From positions 1 through 12,880 of the forward strand of contig CADBXH010000047.1 of NCBI GenBank assembly GCA_902798605.1: a DNA stretch of 12,880 nt, written 5' to 3'. The notes under the pieces are model-generated. The model made no database searches, was not told the origin of the DNA, and saw nothing but the letters and a program-made list of their open reading frames with translations. Below, one piece after another: positions 1 to 5,610 of the stretch; within the stretch, counting starts at the first letter, position 1, and every line of letters starts with the position of its first letter. Source of the stretch: an uncultured Ruminococcus sp. GTDB taxonomy: Bacteria; Bacillota_A; Clostridia; Oscillospirales; Acutalibacteraceae. Position numbers and translations under genes: made by a program.

Positions 1-475
1 CTGAATAGCCCTGCTCGGCAAAGCTGGCGAGCATAACGCCAAAGTCACGTCCTCTTTGCTTTGATGGAGATCTCAAAAGCCTGTCGACATTCTCCAGTAA
101 GCAGAACGGTGGTTGTTTAGCAATGATCGTATCTCTAATCTGCCACCAAAGTACGCCTTTTTTACCTTCGATACCTTTGGATGTAGCCAAGGTATGCGCT
201 ACACTGTAGTCCTGACATGGAAACCCGCCTACTAATAGTGTGTGGTCAGGTATGGTGCTTTTTTCTACAGTGCTGATGTCTTCACAGTTATGCAGCTCAC
301 CATTGATATCCTCGCTATTACCAAAATGCTGGACATAACAATCATACGCCCACTGTGTTTTTGCACCTGGTTCCCATTGTGAGAACCATACTGTTTCCCA
401 ACCGGAACGCAACCGGTCAAGTCCTAACCGGAATCCTCCGACCCCGGCAAACAATTCACATACTCTTTTTTGCAT
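1..475 (-). CDS. DNA (cytosine-5) methyltransferase, N-terminal part (cut by window edge)
   Basis: The reading frame runs from an ATG at 475 to the left edge and gives 158 residues of a Dcm-type C5-cytosine methyltransferase, which moves a methyl group from S-adenosylmethionine to cytosine in a specific DNA site. Visible motifs are the cofactor motif I (FAGVGGFRLGLD, residues 9-20), motif IV with the catalytic cysteine (PCQDYS, Cys87) and motif VI (ENV, residues 128-130). Motif VIII, the target-recognition region and motifs IX-X would lie outside the window. The start is fixed by AGGAGG at 481-486, five bases upstream. It is divergent from the reverse-transcriptase operon. No restriction enzyme or Vsr gene is visible, so whether it is an orphan or part of a restriction-modification pair cannot be decided here. 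The family call is firm. Confidence 0.93.
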   Translation of the reverse strand, partial: MQKRVCELFAGVGGFRLGLDRLRSGWETVWFSQWEPGAKTQWAYDCYVQHFGNSEDINGELHNCEDISTVEKSTIPDHTLLVGGFPCQDYSVAHTLATSKGIEGKKGVLWWQIRDTIIAKQPPFCLLENVDRLLRSPSKQRGRDFGVMLASFAEQGYS

Positions 476-487
476 AAAGCCCTCCTA

Positions 488-502
488 TGACCTAATCGGT
501 CA
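488..502. promoter_or_regulatory. Short inverted repeat next to methyltransferase RBS
   Basis: TGACC-TAATC-GGTCA: 5-bp arms around a 5-bp centre, directly upstream of the methyltransferase ribosome site. It could be an operator or a leader hairpin affecting translation. The arms are short, so chance is possible. Confidence 0.35.
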
Positions 503-515
503 ATCGCTTATTTTT

Positions 516-564
516 AACACACCTTATATCAATGAGCATCGACAGTCGCCGAATCGATAGTGTT
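516..564 (-). other. Nested inverted repeats in methyltransferase leader
   Basis: Outer arms AACAC (516-520) and GTGTT (560-564) enclose inner arms ATCGA (538-542) and TCGAT (554-558). They begin at the predicted transcription start of the methyltransferase gene, so a folded 5' leader is possible. The outer pairing is asymmetric and short; treat as a weak structure. Confidence 0.25.
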
Positions 565-570
565 AGGAGT

Positions 571-599
571 ATTATACCACGTAAGGGAGGATATAGCAA
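571..599 (-). promoter_or_regulatory. Promoter of methyltransferase gene
   Basis: On the minus strand TTGCTA (594-599) and a perfect TATAAT (571-576) are 17 bp apart. Transcription would start near 564, giving a leader of about 90 nt before the ATG at 475. It lies back to back with the promoter of the reverse-transcriptase operon. Confidence 0.7.
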
Positions 600-669
600 G
601 GAAAAGGATTGGATTTTTTAAACTAATGTATTGTTATTGGAATACTATAAAACAAAGGTAGCAAAAGCA

Positions 670-698
670 TTGAATGGTTAGTATAAATATGATATACT
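670..698 (+). promoter_or_regulatory. Promoter of RT-HEPN-membrane protein operon
   Basis: TTGAAT (670-675), a 17-bp spacer and TATACT (693-698) form a good sigma-A-type promoter. The start near 705 leaves a leader of about 85 nt before the GTG at 792. The 476-791 gap otherwise holds only the divergent methyltransferase promoter and short inverted repeats. No clearly structured non-coding RNA, as found with some defence RTs, is obvious in it. Confidence 0.6.
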
Positions 699-791
699 AT
701 ATTTGTATTTATCATTCGATAAGGCACTGCTCATATGATACTATATTATGTTGATTTATAGGGAAGTTAAAAACAGGAGGTAAATATATCA

Positions 792-2363
792 GTGGATAAA
801 AAATATACAGATTTTATGGACGAAATATCTTCAGATGAACTCTATGAAGGGTTTCTTGCATACGGATTCTTTGCTGAAAAGCTTCCTCCCGTATTTACCT
901 CTATTCCTTTCTTCAATTACTGCAACACCATATCCGAGCCATTTGAAGCAGGTTGGAATGAATACATTATCTTTCGGGTTATGCGAAATATCAGTATACC
1001 ACGGCTTATGGGGATTCCGAATCCTTTTAAGTACCAAAGAGCCTGTTCTGAGCTTAGAGACAACTGGGATAAGATACGCGCTCACTTTCATTTGCAAACG
1101 GACGGACAAAGTTATCGCATAAGCCGTATTCATATTCGTAAAGAGTTCAACGAAAAACGTATCTTTGATATGACTTATAAAAACTGGCGAGTAGATGGTA
1201 ACCCAGAGTCAGATTTGCTAGTGCATGACAAAGGAACGAGTCGCTTCATAGTTAAAGCTGATATCTCCACATGCTTCCCTAGTGTTTACACACATTCGAT
1301 ACCGTGGGCTTTAATAGGAAAAGAAAAAGCAAAGCAAACAGTTCATGATGACACATGGTATAACAGGATCGATCAGGTGTGTTCAGATATGCGCAATGGT
1401 GAAACACATGGGCTCCTTATCGGACCACATATTTCGAACCTTCTTTCAGAAATCATTCTGACTGTAGTAGATAAGAAGCTCTATGACAAGGGCTACCGTT
1501 ATTTTAGAAACATAGATGACTACGATTGCTATGTCAACAGTCATGATGAGGCACAACGGTTCCTGCGAGATCTTGAAGGGACTCTTAATGAATTCGATTT
1601 GCCTATGAATCACAAGAAGACAAAGGTGATAGAACTCCCCATTGGAATTGAGAAAAACTGGAAACACGAACTGAGTGATTTACCCAAAGCAGGCAAATCC
1701 GGGATGATTGAATATCCGCAAGTTAACACGTTTATCGATACGGCTTTAAAGTTAGCAACAAAATCAGGAGATTTCGCAATTATCAATTATGCTATCAAAA
1801 AGATGAAAGGTTTAAATCTCTCTGAAAACGGAAAAAAGCTAGCAGCAAAGCGATTTATGCATATGGCAGCGCTTTACCCTTACCTTTTACATCTGATGGA
1901 AGAATATGTGTTTATCCCTTATGAAGTTGATACAAACAGAATCAAAGCGCTTTCTGATACGATATATCGGGATGCAGTCAATCAAAATGATTATGAAAGC
2001 ATATGTTATTCGATTTACTATGCCATTCGATTTGATTTTGTGCTTGATGAGTTTGAGAACGATTATATCAAAGCACAGGACTATGTAATAAAGAGCAAAG
2101 ACTGCTTGCTACTGACTATGACATGGATTTATTTCATGAAGCAGAATCATTGGAAAAGAAAAGCTACTCAGGTTAAGCCGCTTAATAGAGTAGCCATGGA
2201 ACTGAAAAAAACAGACATGGATCGATATTGGCTGTTCTGCTATGAGGCATTGACTTGGGGCAGTCTACCAGGTCAATGGCGATCAATGAAACAAGCAGGT
2301 ATAAGCTTTATCAGGAAGGAGATAGTTGATGGCACTTCCGAGACTAACACCGAATCAAATTGA
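792..2363 (+). CDS. Abi/UG-type reverse transcriptase (putative defence RT)
   Basis: This 523-residue protein carries a reverse-transcriptase core. Motif A is VKADIS with Asp157, motif B is GLLIGPHISNLLSEI (207-221), the catalytic pair is Asp242-Asp243 in RNIDDYDCYV, and a motif D/E-like stretch is LPMNHKKTK (270-278). The GP-S-E form of motif B in place of the PQG of retroelements, and the absence of maturase or integrase domains, fit the Abi/unknown-group RTs of phage defence. Residues from about 300 to the end look all-helical, like the alpha-repeat tail of Abi-P2/AbiK-type proteins. The start is GTG, backed by AGGAGG at 775-780; the next ATG (816) has no ribosome site. It leads a three-gene operon and overlaps the next gene by 35 bp. 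The subgroup cannot be assigned by eye, and synthesis of DNA is inferred from intact aspartates. Confidence 0.88.
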   Translation: MDKKYTDFMDEISSDELYEGFLAYGFFAEKLPPVFTSIPFFNYCNTISEPFEAGWNEYIIFRVMRNISIPRLMGIPNPFKYQRACSELRDNWDKIRAHFHLQTDGQSYRISRIHIRKEFNEKRIFDMTYKNWRVDGNPESDLLVHDKGTSRFIVKADISTCFPSVYTHSIPWALIGKEKAKQTVHDDTWYNRIDQVCSDMRNGETHGLLIGPHISNLLSEIILTVVDKKLYDKGYRYFRNIDDYDCYVNSHDEAQRFLRDLEGTLNEFDLPMNHKKTKVIELPIGIEKNWKHELSDLPKAGKSGMIEYPQVNTFIDTALKLATKSGDFAIINYAIKKMKGLNLSENGKKLAAKRFMHMAALYPYLLHLMEEYVFIPYEVDTNRIKALSDTIYRDAVNQNDYESICYSIYYAIRFDFVLDEFENDYIKAQDYVIKSKDCLLLTMTWIYFMKQNHWKRKATQVKPLNRVAMELKKTDMDRYWLFCYEALTWGSLPGQWRSMKQAGISFIRKEIVDGTSETNTESN

Positions 2364-3141
2364 GCATATTGCACATATCATGGGTGATACAAATAATGGG
2401 TTTACAGGTTTTGAAATTGGACATTTTCTCGCTCAGTGCCATATGGATGATCCAAATCCCGGACTTACAAAACGGGTTCGTCTGTACAATGCCTTTTGTT
2501 CTGCGGTAAATGGAAGTAATTCTACAAATGCTATTTACCGATTTATACAGTTCTGTATGGAGCCAGCTCAAGGGCTTAGAAATCCAGAACGGTATTCATG
2601 GATGCGGCTCGAACTCAATAAGGTTTTGATGCTTGTAGGAATTGAAATAAAGGACGATGGACAGTTTTATTTAATTTCAAAGGCGCAAAGTCTTGGTGAA
2701 GTCCAACGACGAACAAAAGAATTACGCGAGAAGTTAACTGGTTATGGCACCCATCCGGAAGTTCTTAAGTGTTGTCGCGATGAATTGTTAGCAAACGATT
2801 ATTTCCATGCCGTACAAGAAGCTGCAAAGAGTCTGTGTGATCGAGTTAGAACGATGTCAGGGCTAACAACGGATGGTGCAGCATTATTTAATACTGCTTT
2901 TGCAGTTGGTAATCCATACATCGCATATAATTCATTGTGTACAAGCAGTGAACAGAATCAGCAGAATGGACTTAAGGAAATGCTCTGCGGTGTGATTCAT
3001 ATGGTCAGGAATGTAACTGCGCATGAGCTAAGAATTCACTGGGATATAAACGAAAAAGATGCTATAGATATTCTGACTCAGATTTCGTATCTACATAAGT
3101 TATTAGATGTATGTACAACCGTACCGAGGACAACACTATGA
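2329..3141 (+). CDS. TIGR02391/Ymh-like HEPN-domain protein
   Basis: The 270-residue protein ends in a region resembling the TIGR02391 (Hypoth_ymh) family. It has MVRNVTAHE (225-233) followed by a helical SYLHKLLD end. RNVTAH (Arg227 to His232) fits the Rx4-6H signature of HEPN domains, many of which are RNases in toxin and abortive-infection systems. Residues 1 to about 120 form a separate helical domain (LTPNQIEHI; RLYNAF; RYSWMRLELNKVL) that recalls N-terminal domains of AbiJ-like proteins; that similarity is tentative. The ATG at 2329 is preferred over TTG at 2326 because GGAAGGAG sits 8 bases upstream. It overlaps the RT by 35 bp and the next gene by 4 bp, which implies translational coupling. 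It may be the RNA-cutting effector of the RT system, or a non-catalytic HEPN partner. Confidence 0.75.
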   Translation: MALPRLTPNQIEHIAHIMGDTNNGFTGFEIGHFLAQCHMDDPNPGLTKRVRLYNAFCSAVNGSNSTNAIYRFIQFCMEPAQGLRNPERYSWMRLELNKVLMLVGIEIKDDGQFYLISKAQSLGEVQRRTKELREKLTGYGTHPEVLKCCRDELLANDYFHAVQEAAKSLCDRVRTMSGLTTDGAALFNTAFAVGNPYIAYNSLCTSSEQNQQNGLKEMLCGVIHMVRNVTAHELRIHWDINEKDAIDILTQISYLHKLLDVCTTVPRTTL

Positions 3142-3839
3142 AAATCAATTTTCAGCGCTTTGGTAAGCCTTATGAACCGGGAAAAGAAAAACGAAAGAAA
3201 AGAAATTCTCTTTTAGGGATAATTGTTTTTCTTATTATCGCTATTGTGATTGTCGCCCTATTATCGATTGGTATTGAATTTGCTATAAAGCATTATGTTG
3301 TTGTTGGGCAGGAAGAGACATGGGCAGCATCAGTTGCATCATACTGGGGTGGTATCGTTGGCGGTGCGTTTTCGGGTATACTTGCTTTTCTTGGTGTATT
3401 CTATACAATTCGTTATTACAAAGAATCAGATGCACAGAAAGAAAGAGCAGCCGTGCAGCCGTTTCTTATGGTTGAACGAAATCTAAATCCACGACGTGAT
3501 TTCATAACTGGATATTCTATTGGAGATAAACCCGATGATAAAGAAAAACAAAAAACAATTAACGTAACCATTAAGAATATAGGAAATGGATTCGCAAAAA
3601 CTCTGGTTATCCACACTGGCTTTAATAAAGGTGGATTAGCATTTAATAAAGTCATTAGCGTTGGAGATTGCGCTTATACATACTTTGTCCTAAATAATGA
3701 GGAGCTTAAAGATGGTATATCTTTTGCACTACAGTACATTGATTCAATGACAAATGAATATATTCAAAAGTACACAATTAAAGCAGAACACAGTACTATA
3801 GATATTGAATGCGGATATCCATATTTGCTCGAACAATAG
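3138..3839 (+). CDS. Two-transmembrane-segment protein with soluble C-terminal domain, RT operon
   Basis: I do not recognise a named family. The 233-residue protein has a basic N-terminus (KEKRKKRN), a hydrophobic segment at about 24-46 (LLGIIVFLIIAIVIVALL) and a second glycine-rich one at about 68-92 (SYWGGIVGGAFSGILAFLG). A charged linker (RYYKESDAQKERAAVQPF) and a probably beta-rich soluble domain follow (about 105-233, with VTIKNIGNG). By topology both ends are likely cytoplasmic. The ATG at 3138 overlaps the previous stop as ATGA and has GAGGA nine bases upstream, so I prefer it to the ATG at 3111. As the last gene of the RT-HEPN operon it could be a membrane effector or an anchor. This is inference from context; the gene itself is certain. 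Confidence 0.8.
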   Translation: MKINFQRFGKPYEPGKEKRKKRNSLLGIIVFLIIAIVIVALLSIGIEFAIKHYVVVGQEETWAASVASYWGGIVGGAFSGILAFLGVFYTIRYYKESDAQKERAAVQPFLMVERNLNPRRDFITGYSIGDKPDDKEKQKTINVTIKNIGNGFAKTLVIHTGFNKGGLAFNKVISVGDCAYTYFVLNNEELKDGISFALQYIDSMTNEYIQKYTIKAEHSTIDIECGYPYLLEQ

Positions 3840-3924
3840 AATTTATTATATTGGCATCTAAAACCAGACTTTTATTACCATGCAGTTCTTTGTTTATAGT
3901 AATATATTTGATGAATTGAATAAA

Positions 3925-3947
3925 CCCCCAACCGAATCGGTTGAGGG
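3925..3947. terminator. Hairpin between RT operon and small-protein genes
   Basis: CCCCCAACCG and CGGTTGAGGG pair around an AAT loop with one C-A mismatch. It lies 85 bp after the RT operon and 9 bp after the stop of the minus-strand 41-aa gene. The minus-strand side continues GGGGGTTTATTC, the better terminator shape; plus-strand use is weaker (GGGCTTTC). Probably shared by both convergent units. Confidence 0.6.
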
Positions 3948-3956
3948 CTTTCAGAA

Positions 3957-4082
3957 TTAGTGTTTGCTATTTTTGTGGTTTACCAGAGTCTTTCCCGCTT
4001 TTGATTTAGCTGATTTGCTAGACGACTTACTTGCGAGAGTTTTTCCTGCTTTACCAACTTTTCCTCCATGATGCATAGCCAT
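3957..4082 (-). CDS. Small basic Lys/Ser-rich protein (41 aa)
   Basis: A short gene: 41 residues starting MAMHHGGKVGKAGKTL and ending LVNHKNSKH. It is rich in Lys, Ser, Ala and Gly, with two AGKTL repeats around a SKSSSKSAKSK stretch, and is strongly basic. I recall similar small proteins with AGK-L repeats in Clostridia, but no function is known to me. Support for it being real: AAGGAGG at 4094-4100, 11 bases before the ATG; a hairpin terminator right after the stop; and a second small gene 40 bp upstream in the same direction. It could bind nucleic acid given its charge, but nothing proves that. A second ATG two codons in (4076) is possible. Confidence 0.65.
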   Translation of the reverse strand: MAMHHGGKVGKAGKTLASKSSSKSAKSKAGKTLVNHKNSKH

Positions 4083-4122
4083 GTTATCACTAACCTCCTT
4101 CCTTTGAATTTTTCAATCAAGA

Positions 4123-4245
4123 TTACTTGCTTTTACTCACAGGTATACGGAACGCTTTTTTACCATAGTCTTTGGCGTAATACGTCACACCATTTATGGT
4201 GATTTTTGACCTGAAAATAAAGGCAGTTTCGCTTTGCTTAGCCAT
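4123..4245 (-). CDS. Small protein (40 aa), ITINGVTYYAKDYG type
   Basis: A 40-residue frame starting MAKQSETAFIFRSK and containing ITINGVTYYAKDYGKKAF before a basic end (IPVSKSK). The pattern of a short beta hairpin (ITINGVTYYA) with a KKAFRIPV tail recurs, as far as I recall, in small Clostridia proteins of unknown function. The ATG is fixed by an in-frame stop four codons upstream. The ribosome site is weak (AAAGGA about 13 bases upstream). It precedes the 41-aa gene by 40 bp and is probably cotranscribed with it. The protein looks soluble with no membrane segment. I cannot assign a role. Confidence 0.6.
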   Translation of the reverse strand: MAKQSETAFIFRSKITINGVTYYAKDYGKKAFRIPVSKSK

Positions 4246-4285
4246 TATTTTTTCTTATTCCTTTCCCAACGGCGCCACAAAACTC

Positions 4286-4314
4286 TTGACTAAATCAGGA
4301 GAAAGTGATAACAT
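4286..4314 (+). promoter_or_regulatory. Promoter of short plus-strand RNA
   Basis: TTGACT (4286-4291) and TAACAT (4309-4314) are 17 bp apart. Downstream there is no normal gene, only a short stretch ending in a strong terminator at 4366-4395. Confidence 0.5.
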
Positions 4315-4320
4315 ATACAC

Positions 4321-4395
4321 TGTATGAGGGTGGTATGTCGGGACTCAACCGTTGTATTATCCCTGAAAGCAGTAGTTGCAGCTACTGCTTTTTTT
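4321..4395 (+). ncRNA. Putative small RNA (about 75 nt) or tiny-ORF transcript
   Basis: A predicted promoter start near 4321 and an intrinsic terminator ending at 4395 bracket about 75 nt between oppositely oriented minus-strand genes. Inside are two overlapping tiny frames. An ATG at 4335, preceded by GAGGGTGGT, could encode 22 residues (MSGLNRCIIPESSS, then cysteine-rich) ending at 4403. An ATG at 4324 gives 29 residues with a hydrophobic end. Both run into or past the terminator, so RNA function or an antisense role against the 3' end of the metallopeptidase gene (stop at 4394) is as likely as coding. No known RNA family is recognised. Confidence 0.4.
4366..4395 (+). terminator. Strong intrinsic terminator, plus strand
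   Basis: The stem AAAGCAGTAG / CTACTGCTTT (4366-4375 with 4382-4391) has a 6-nt loop, and the T run covers 4389-4395. It ends the putative small RNA. The opposite strand lacks a U-tract (TTTCAGGG), so orientation is plus. Confidence 0.75.
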
Positions 4396-4906
4396 ATTGC
4401 TGATTGCGGTTAAATGCAATCGTAGCAGCTTGATAAGAGACCTTGCAAGTGTCCATGATTTCTTCAACGCTCATAGTTATCGTTTTTGATTTGGGGATTA
4501 AAAATGCACTTGCAAATGTGTTTGCCTGCCACTCAGGGTTACAGTACGACGGTATTTTGGTTGAGGAACGAGCGTAGGTTAAGCCATCGTCATGTAAAAA
4601 ATAATGACCGACCTCATGTGCGAGCGTGAATCGATCTCGACCGTTCCCTTCTGTCGCGCGTTCATATACTGAATTGAGTGCATATAACTTGTTTTCTTTG
4701 GGATCAAAGTAAGCGTAGATACCTCCAGGCAATGTATCTTCCTCTACATACTCATAGTCAAATGTCGGATCGAATCTCGGAATAACAAGCTCAATAAAAC
4801 CTACGATGTCCATATAGCAAGAGGTGCACTGTGTTCGTGTTCGAACATACTGTGCAAAGTCTTCAATTGTTTGCCTGCTTAGGGGATGAGCAATAGGGGT
4901 TGTCAT
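4394..4906 (-). CDS. ImmA/IrrE family metallo-endopeptidase
   Basis: This 170-residue protein has the zinc-peptidase signature FTLAHEVGHYFLH (HExxH at 97-101) followed by a glutamate in PEWQANTFASAFLIP (Glu125), typical of the ImmA/IrrE (COG2856, DUF955) family. In ICEBs1, ImmA cuts the XRE repressor ImmR; in Deinococcus, IrrE/PprI cuts DdrO after DNA damage. Its partner here is the XRE regulator just upstream: that gene stops at 4912 and this one starts at 4906, so they are cotranscribed. AAGGAGG overlapping the end of the regulator gene lies about 13 bases before the ATG. The likely role is induced cleavage of that repressor, switching on nearby target genes. Such pairs control mobile elements and also act as toxin-antitoxin pairs; I cannot tell which applies. 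Confidence 0.92.
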   Translation of the reverse strand: MTTPIAHPLSRQTIEDFAQYVRTRTQCTSCYMDIVGFIELVIPRFDPTFDYEYVEEDTLPGGIYAYFDPKENKLYALNSVYERATEGNGRDRFTLAHEVGHYFLHDDGLTYARSSTKIPSYCNPEWQANTFASAFLIPKSKTITMSVEEIMDTCKVSYQAATIAFNRNQQ

Positions 4907-4911
4907 ATGGT

Positions 4912-5274
4912 TTATGTGACCTCCTTGTTGAGAATTTTCATGATATCGCTTACATCGTCTTCGGAGAGTTTATCAAACCTTCGTGCAAACACAAAACTAA
5001 GATCTTTTTGTGCAGGTGACATATCTTCTGTGAAAGCGATATTAACAATGTTAGTAGTTTCTGAATACGCTTTTTCGAGTTGTTCAATTTCTTCGTCAGA
5101 TAAATCGTACACCGAAAAAAGTGCATTCATAAATTTTCGGGTTGGTTCGCGTTTTCCGTTTTCGATAGCAGACAAATATGCAGGTGTGATGCTGAGCTTA
5201 TCCGCCATCGACTTAAGAATCTCGCCGCGGCTGATTCTTAACATTCTGAGTTCTTTTCCTAGCAGCGTAAGCAT
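4912..5274 (-). CDS. XRE-family transcriptional regulator, partner of ImmA/IrrE
   Basis: The 120-residue protein has a Cro/C1-type helix-turn-helix over residues 5-58 (GKELRMLRISRGEIL; MADKLSITPAYLSAIENGKREP). Its C-terminal half (SDEEIEQLEKAYSE onward) is acidic and helical, probably for dimer formation or peptidase recognition. The start at 5274 is chosen because AAGGAGG lies eight bases upstream. A longer frame starting at 5319 would begin inside the promoter and is rejected. It is the first gene of a two-gene unit with the ImmA-like peptidase, under a perfect consensus promoter. A consensus promoter normally needs repression, so autorepression is likely. Inverted repeats flanking the -35 box are candidate operators. 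Confidence 0.9.
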   Translation of the reverse strand: MLTLLGKELRMLRISRGEILKSMADKLSITPAYLSAIENGKREPTRKFMNALFSVYDLSDEEIEQLEKAYSETTNIVNIAFTEDMSPAQKDLSFVFARRFDKLSEDDVSDIMKILNKEVT

Positions 5275-5307
5275 TCCTTTTTCCTCCTTAGTGTTTTTCA
5301 CAAACTC

Positions 5308-5336
5308 ATTATAACACAAAAGTAAATAGATGTCAA
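5308..5336 (-). promoter_or_regulatory. Consensus promoter of XRE-ImmA pair
   Basis: On the minus strand TTGACA (5331-5336), a 17-bp spacer and TATAAT (5308-5313) match the sigma-A consensus fully. Transcription would start near 5301, leaving a leader of about 27 nt. Confidence 0.9.
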
Positions 5337-5359
5337 CAAAAAAGTTTATGTTTATTGAC
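5332..5359. promoter_or_regulatory. Candidate operator of XRE regulator
   Basis: GTCAA (5332-5336, overlapping the -35 box) and TTGAC (5355-5359) form an inverted repeat with A/T-rich DNA between. The position suits an autorepressor site, but the arms are short. Confidence 0.35.
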
Positions 5360-5571
5360 TTTTTGTTCTGATAGCGTTCTCTGTTTTTTCTAAAAGGTAG
5401 AAAGAGCAGTAAGAAAACTATAAATCGTAATTTGAGAAAAATGAGATAATAAATATGCGAAAGAATCAGATTCTGCTAAAATATGTAAAATGAAAGGACA
5501 TTGGAGTTTATAATTTTGATATTTACCGATGTCCTTAGAAGATAATGATTGCATTAAGTTGTTTTGCAACG
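5360..5571. other. Non-coding gap with possible structured RNA
   Basis: AT-rich DNA without a credible gene lies between the XRE promoter and the fic 3' end. It contains an 11-bp inverted repeat at 5495-5505 with 5526-5536 (AAGGACATTGG / CCGATGTCCTT, one G-U pair, 20-nt loop). That repeat is followed 35 bp later by the plus-strand terminator hairpin at 5572-5602. A plus-strand small RNA ending at that terminator is possible. No convincing promoter was found for it. Confidence 0.3.
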
Positions 5572-5602
5572 AAGCCGAGAGATTGACGGTCTCTCGGCTT
5601 TA
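5572..5602 (+). terminator. Intrinsic terminator hairpin (family A, copy 1)
   Basis: AAGCCGAGAGA and TCTCTCGGCTT pair perfectly over 11 bp around TTGACGG and are followed by TTTA. It lies 8 bp beyond the fic stop, but the short T run is on the plus strand, so it may end both fic (minus) and an opposing transcript. It is closely related to the hairpin at 7783-7812. Confidence 0.7.
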
Positions 5603-5610
5603 TCTGTGTA

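Noticed and set aside
705..791. Structured non-coding RNA template for the RT in the operon leader
   Set aside because: The leader is short and AT-rich with no convincing stem; an RNA partner cannot be excluded but is not supported by the sequence.
4886..5314. Plus-strand 142-codon frame opposite the XRE gene
   Set aside because: It is an antisense shadow of the XRE regulator; no start signals and serine-rich antisense composition.
5275..5319. Upstream extension of the XRE regulator to 5319
   Set aside because: The extra codons overlap the -10 box of a perfect promoter; AAGGAGG supports the start at 5274.
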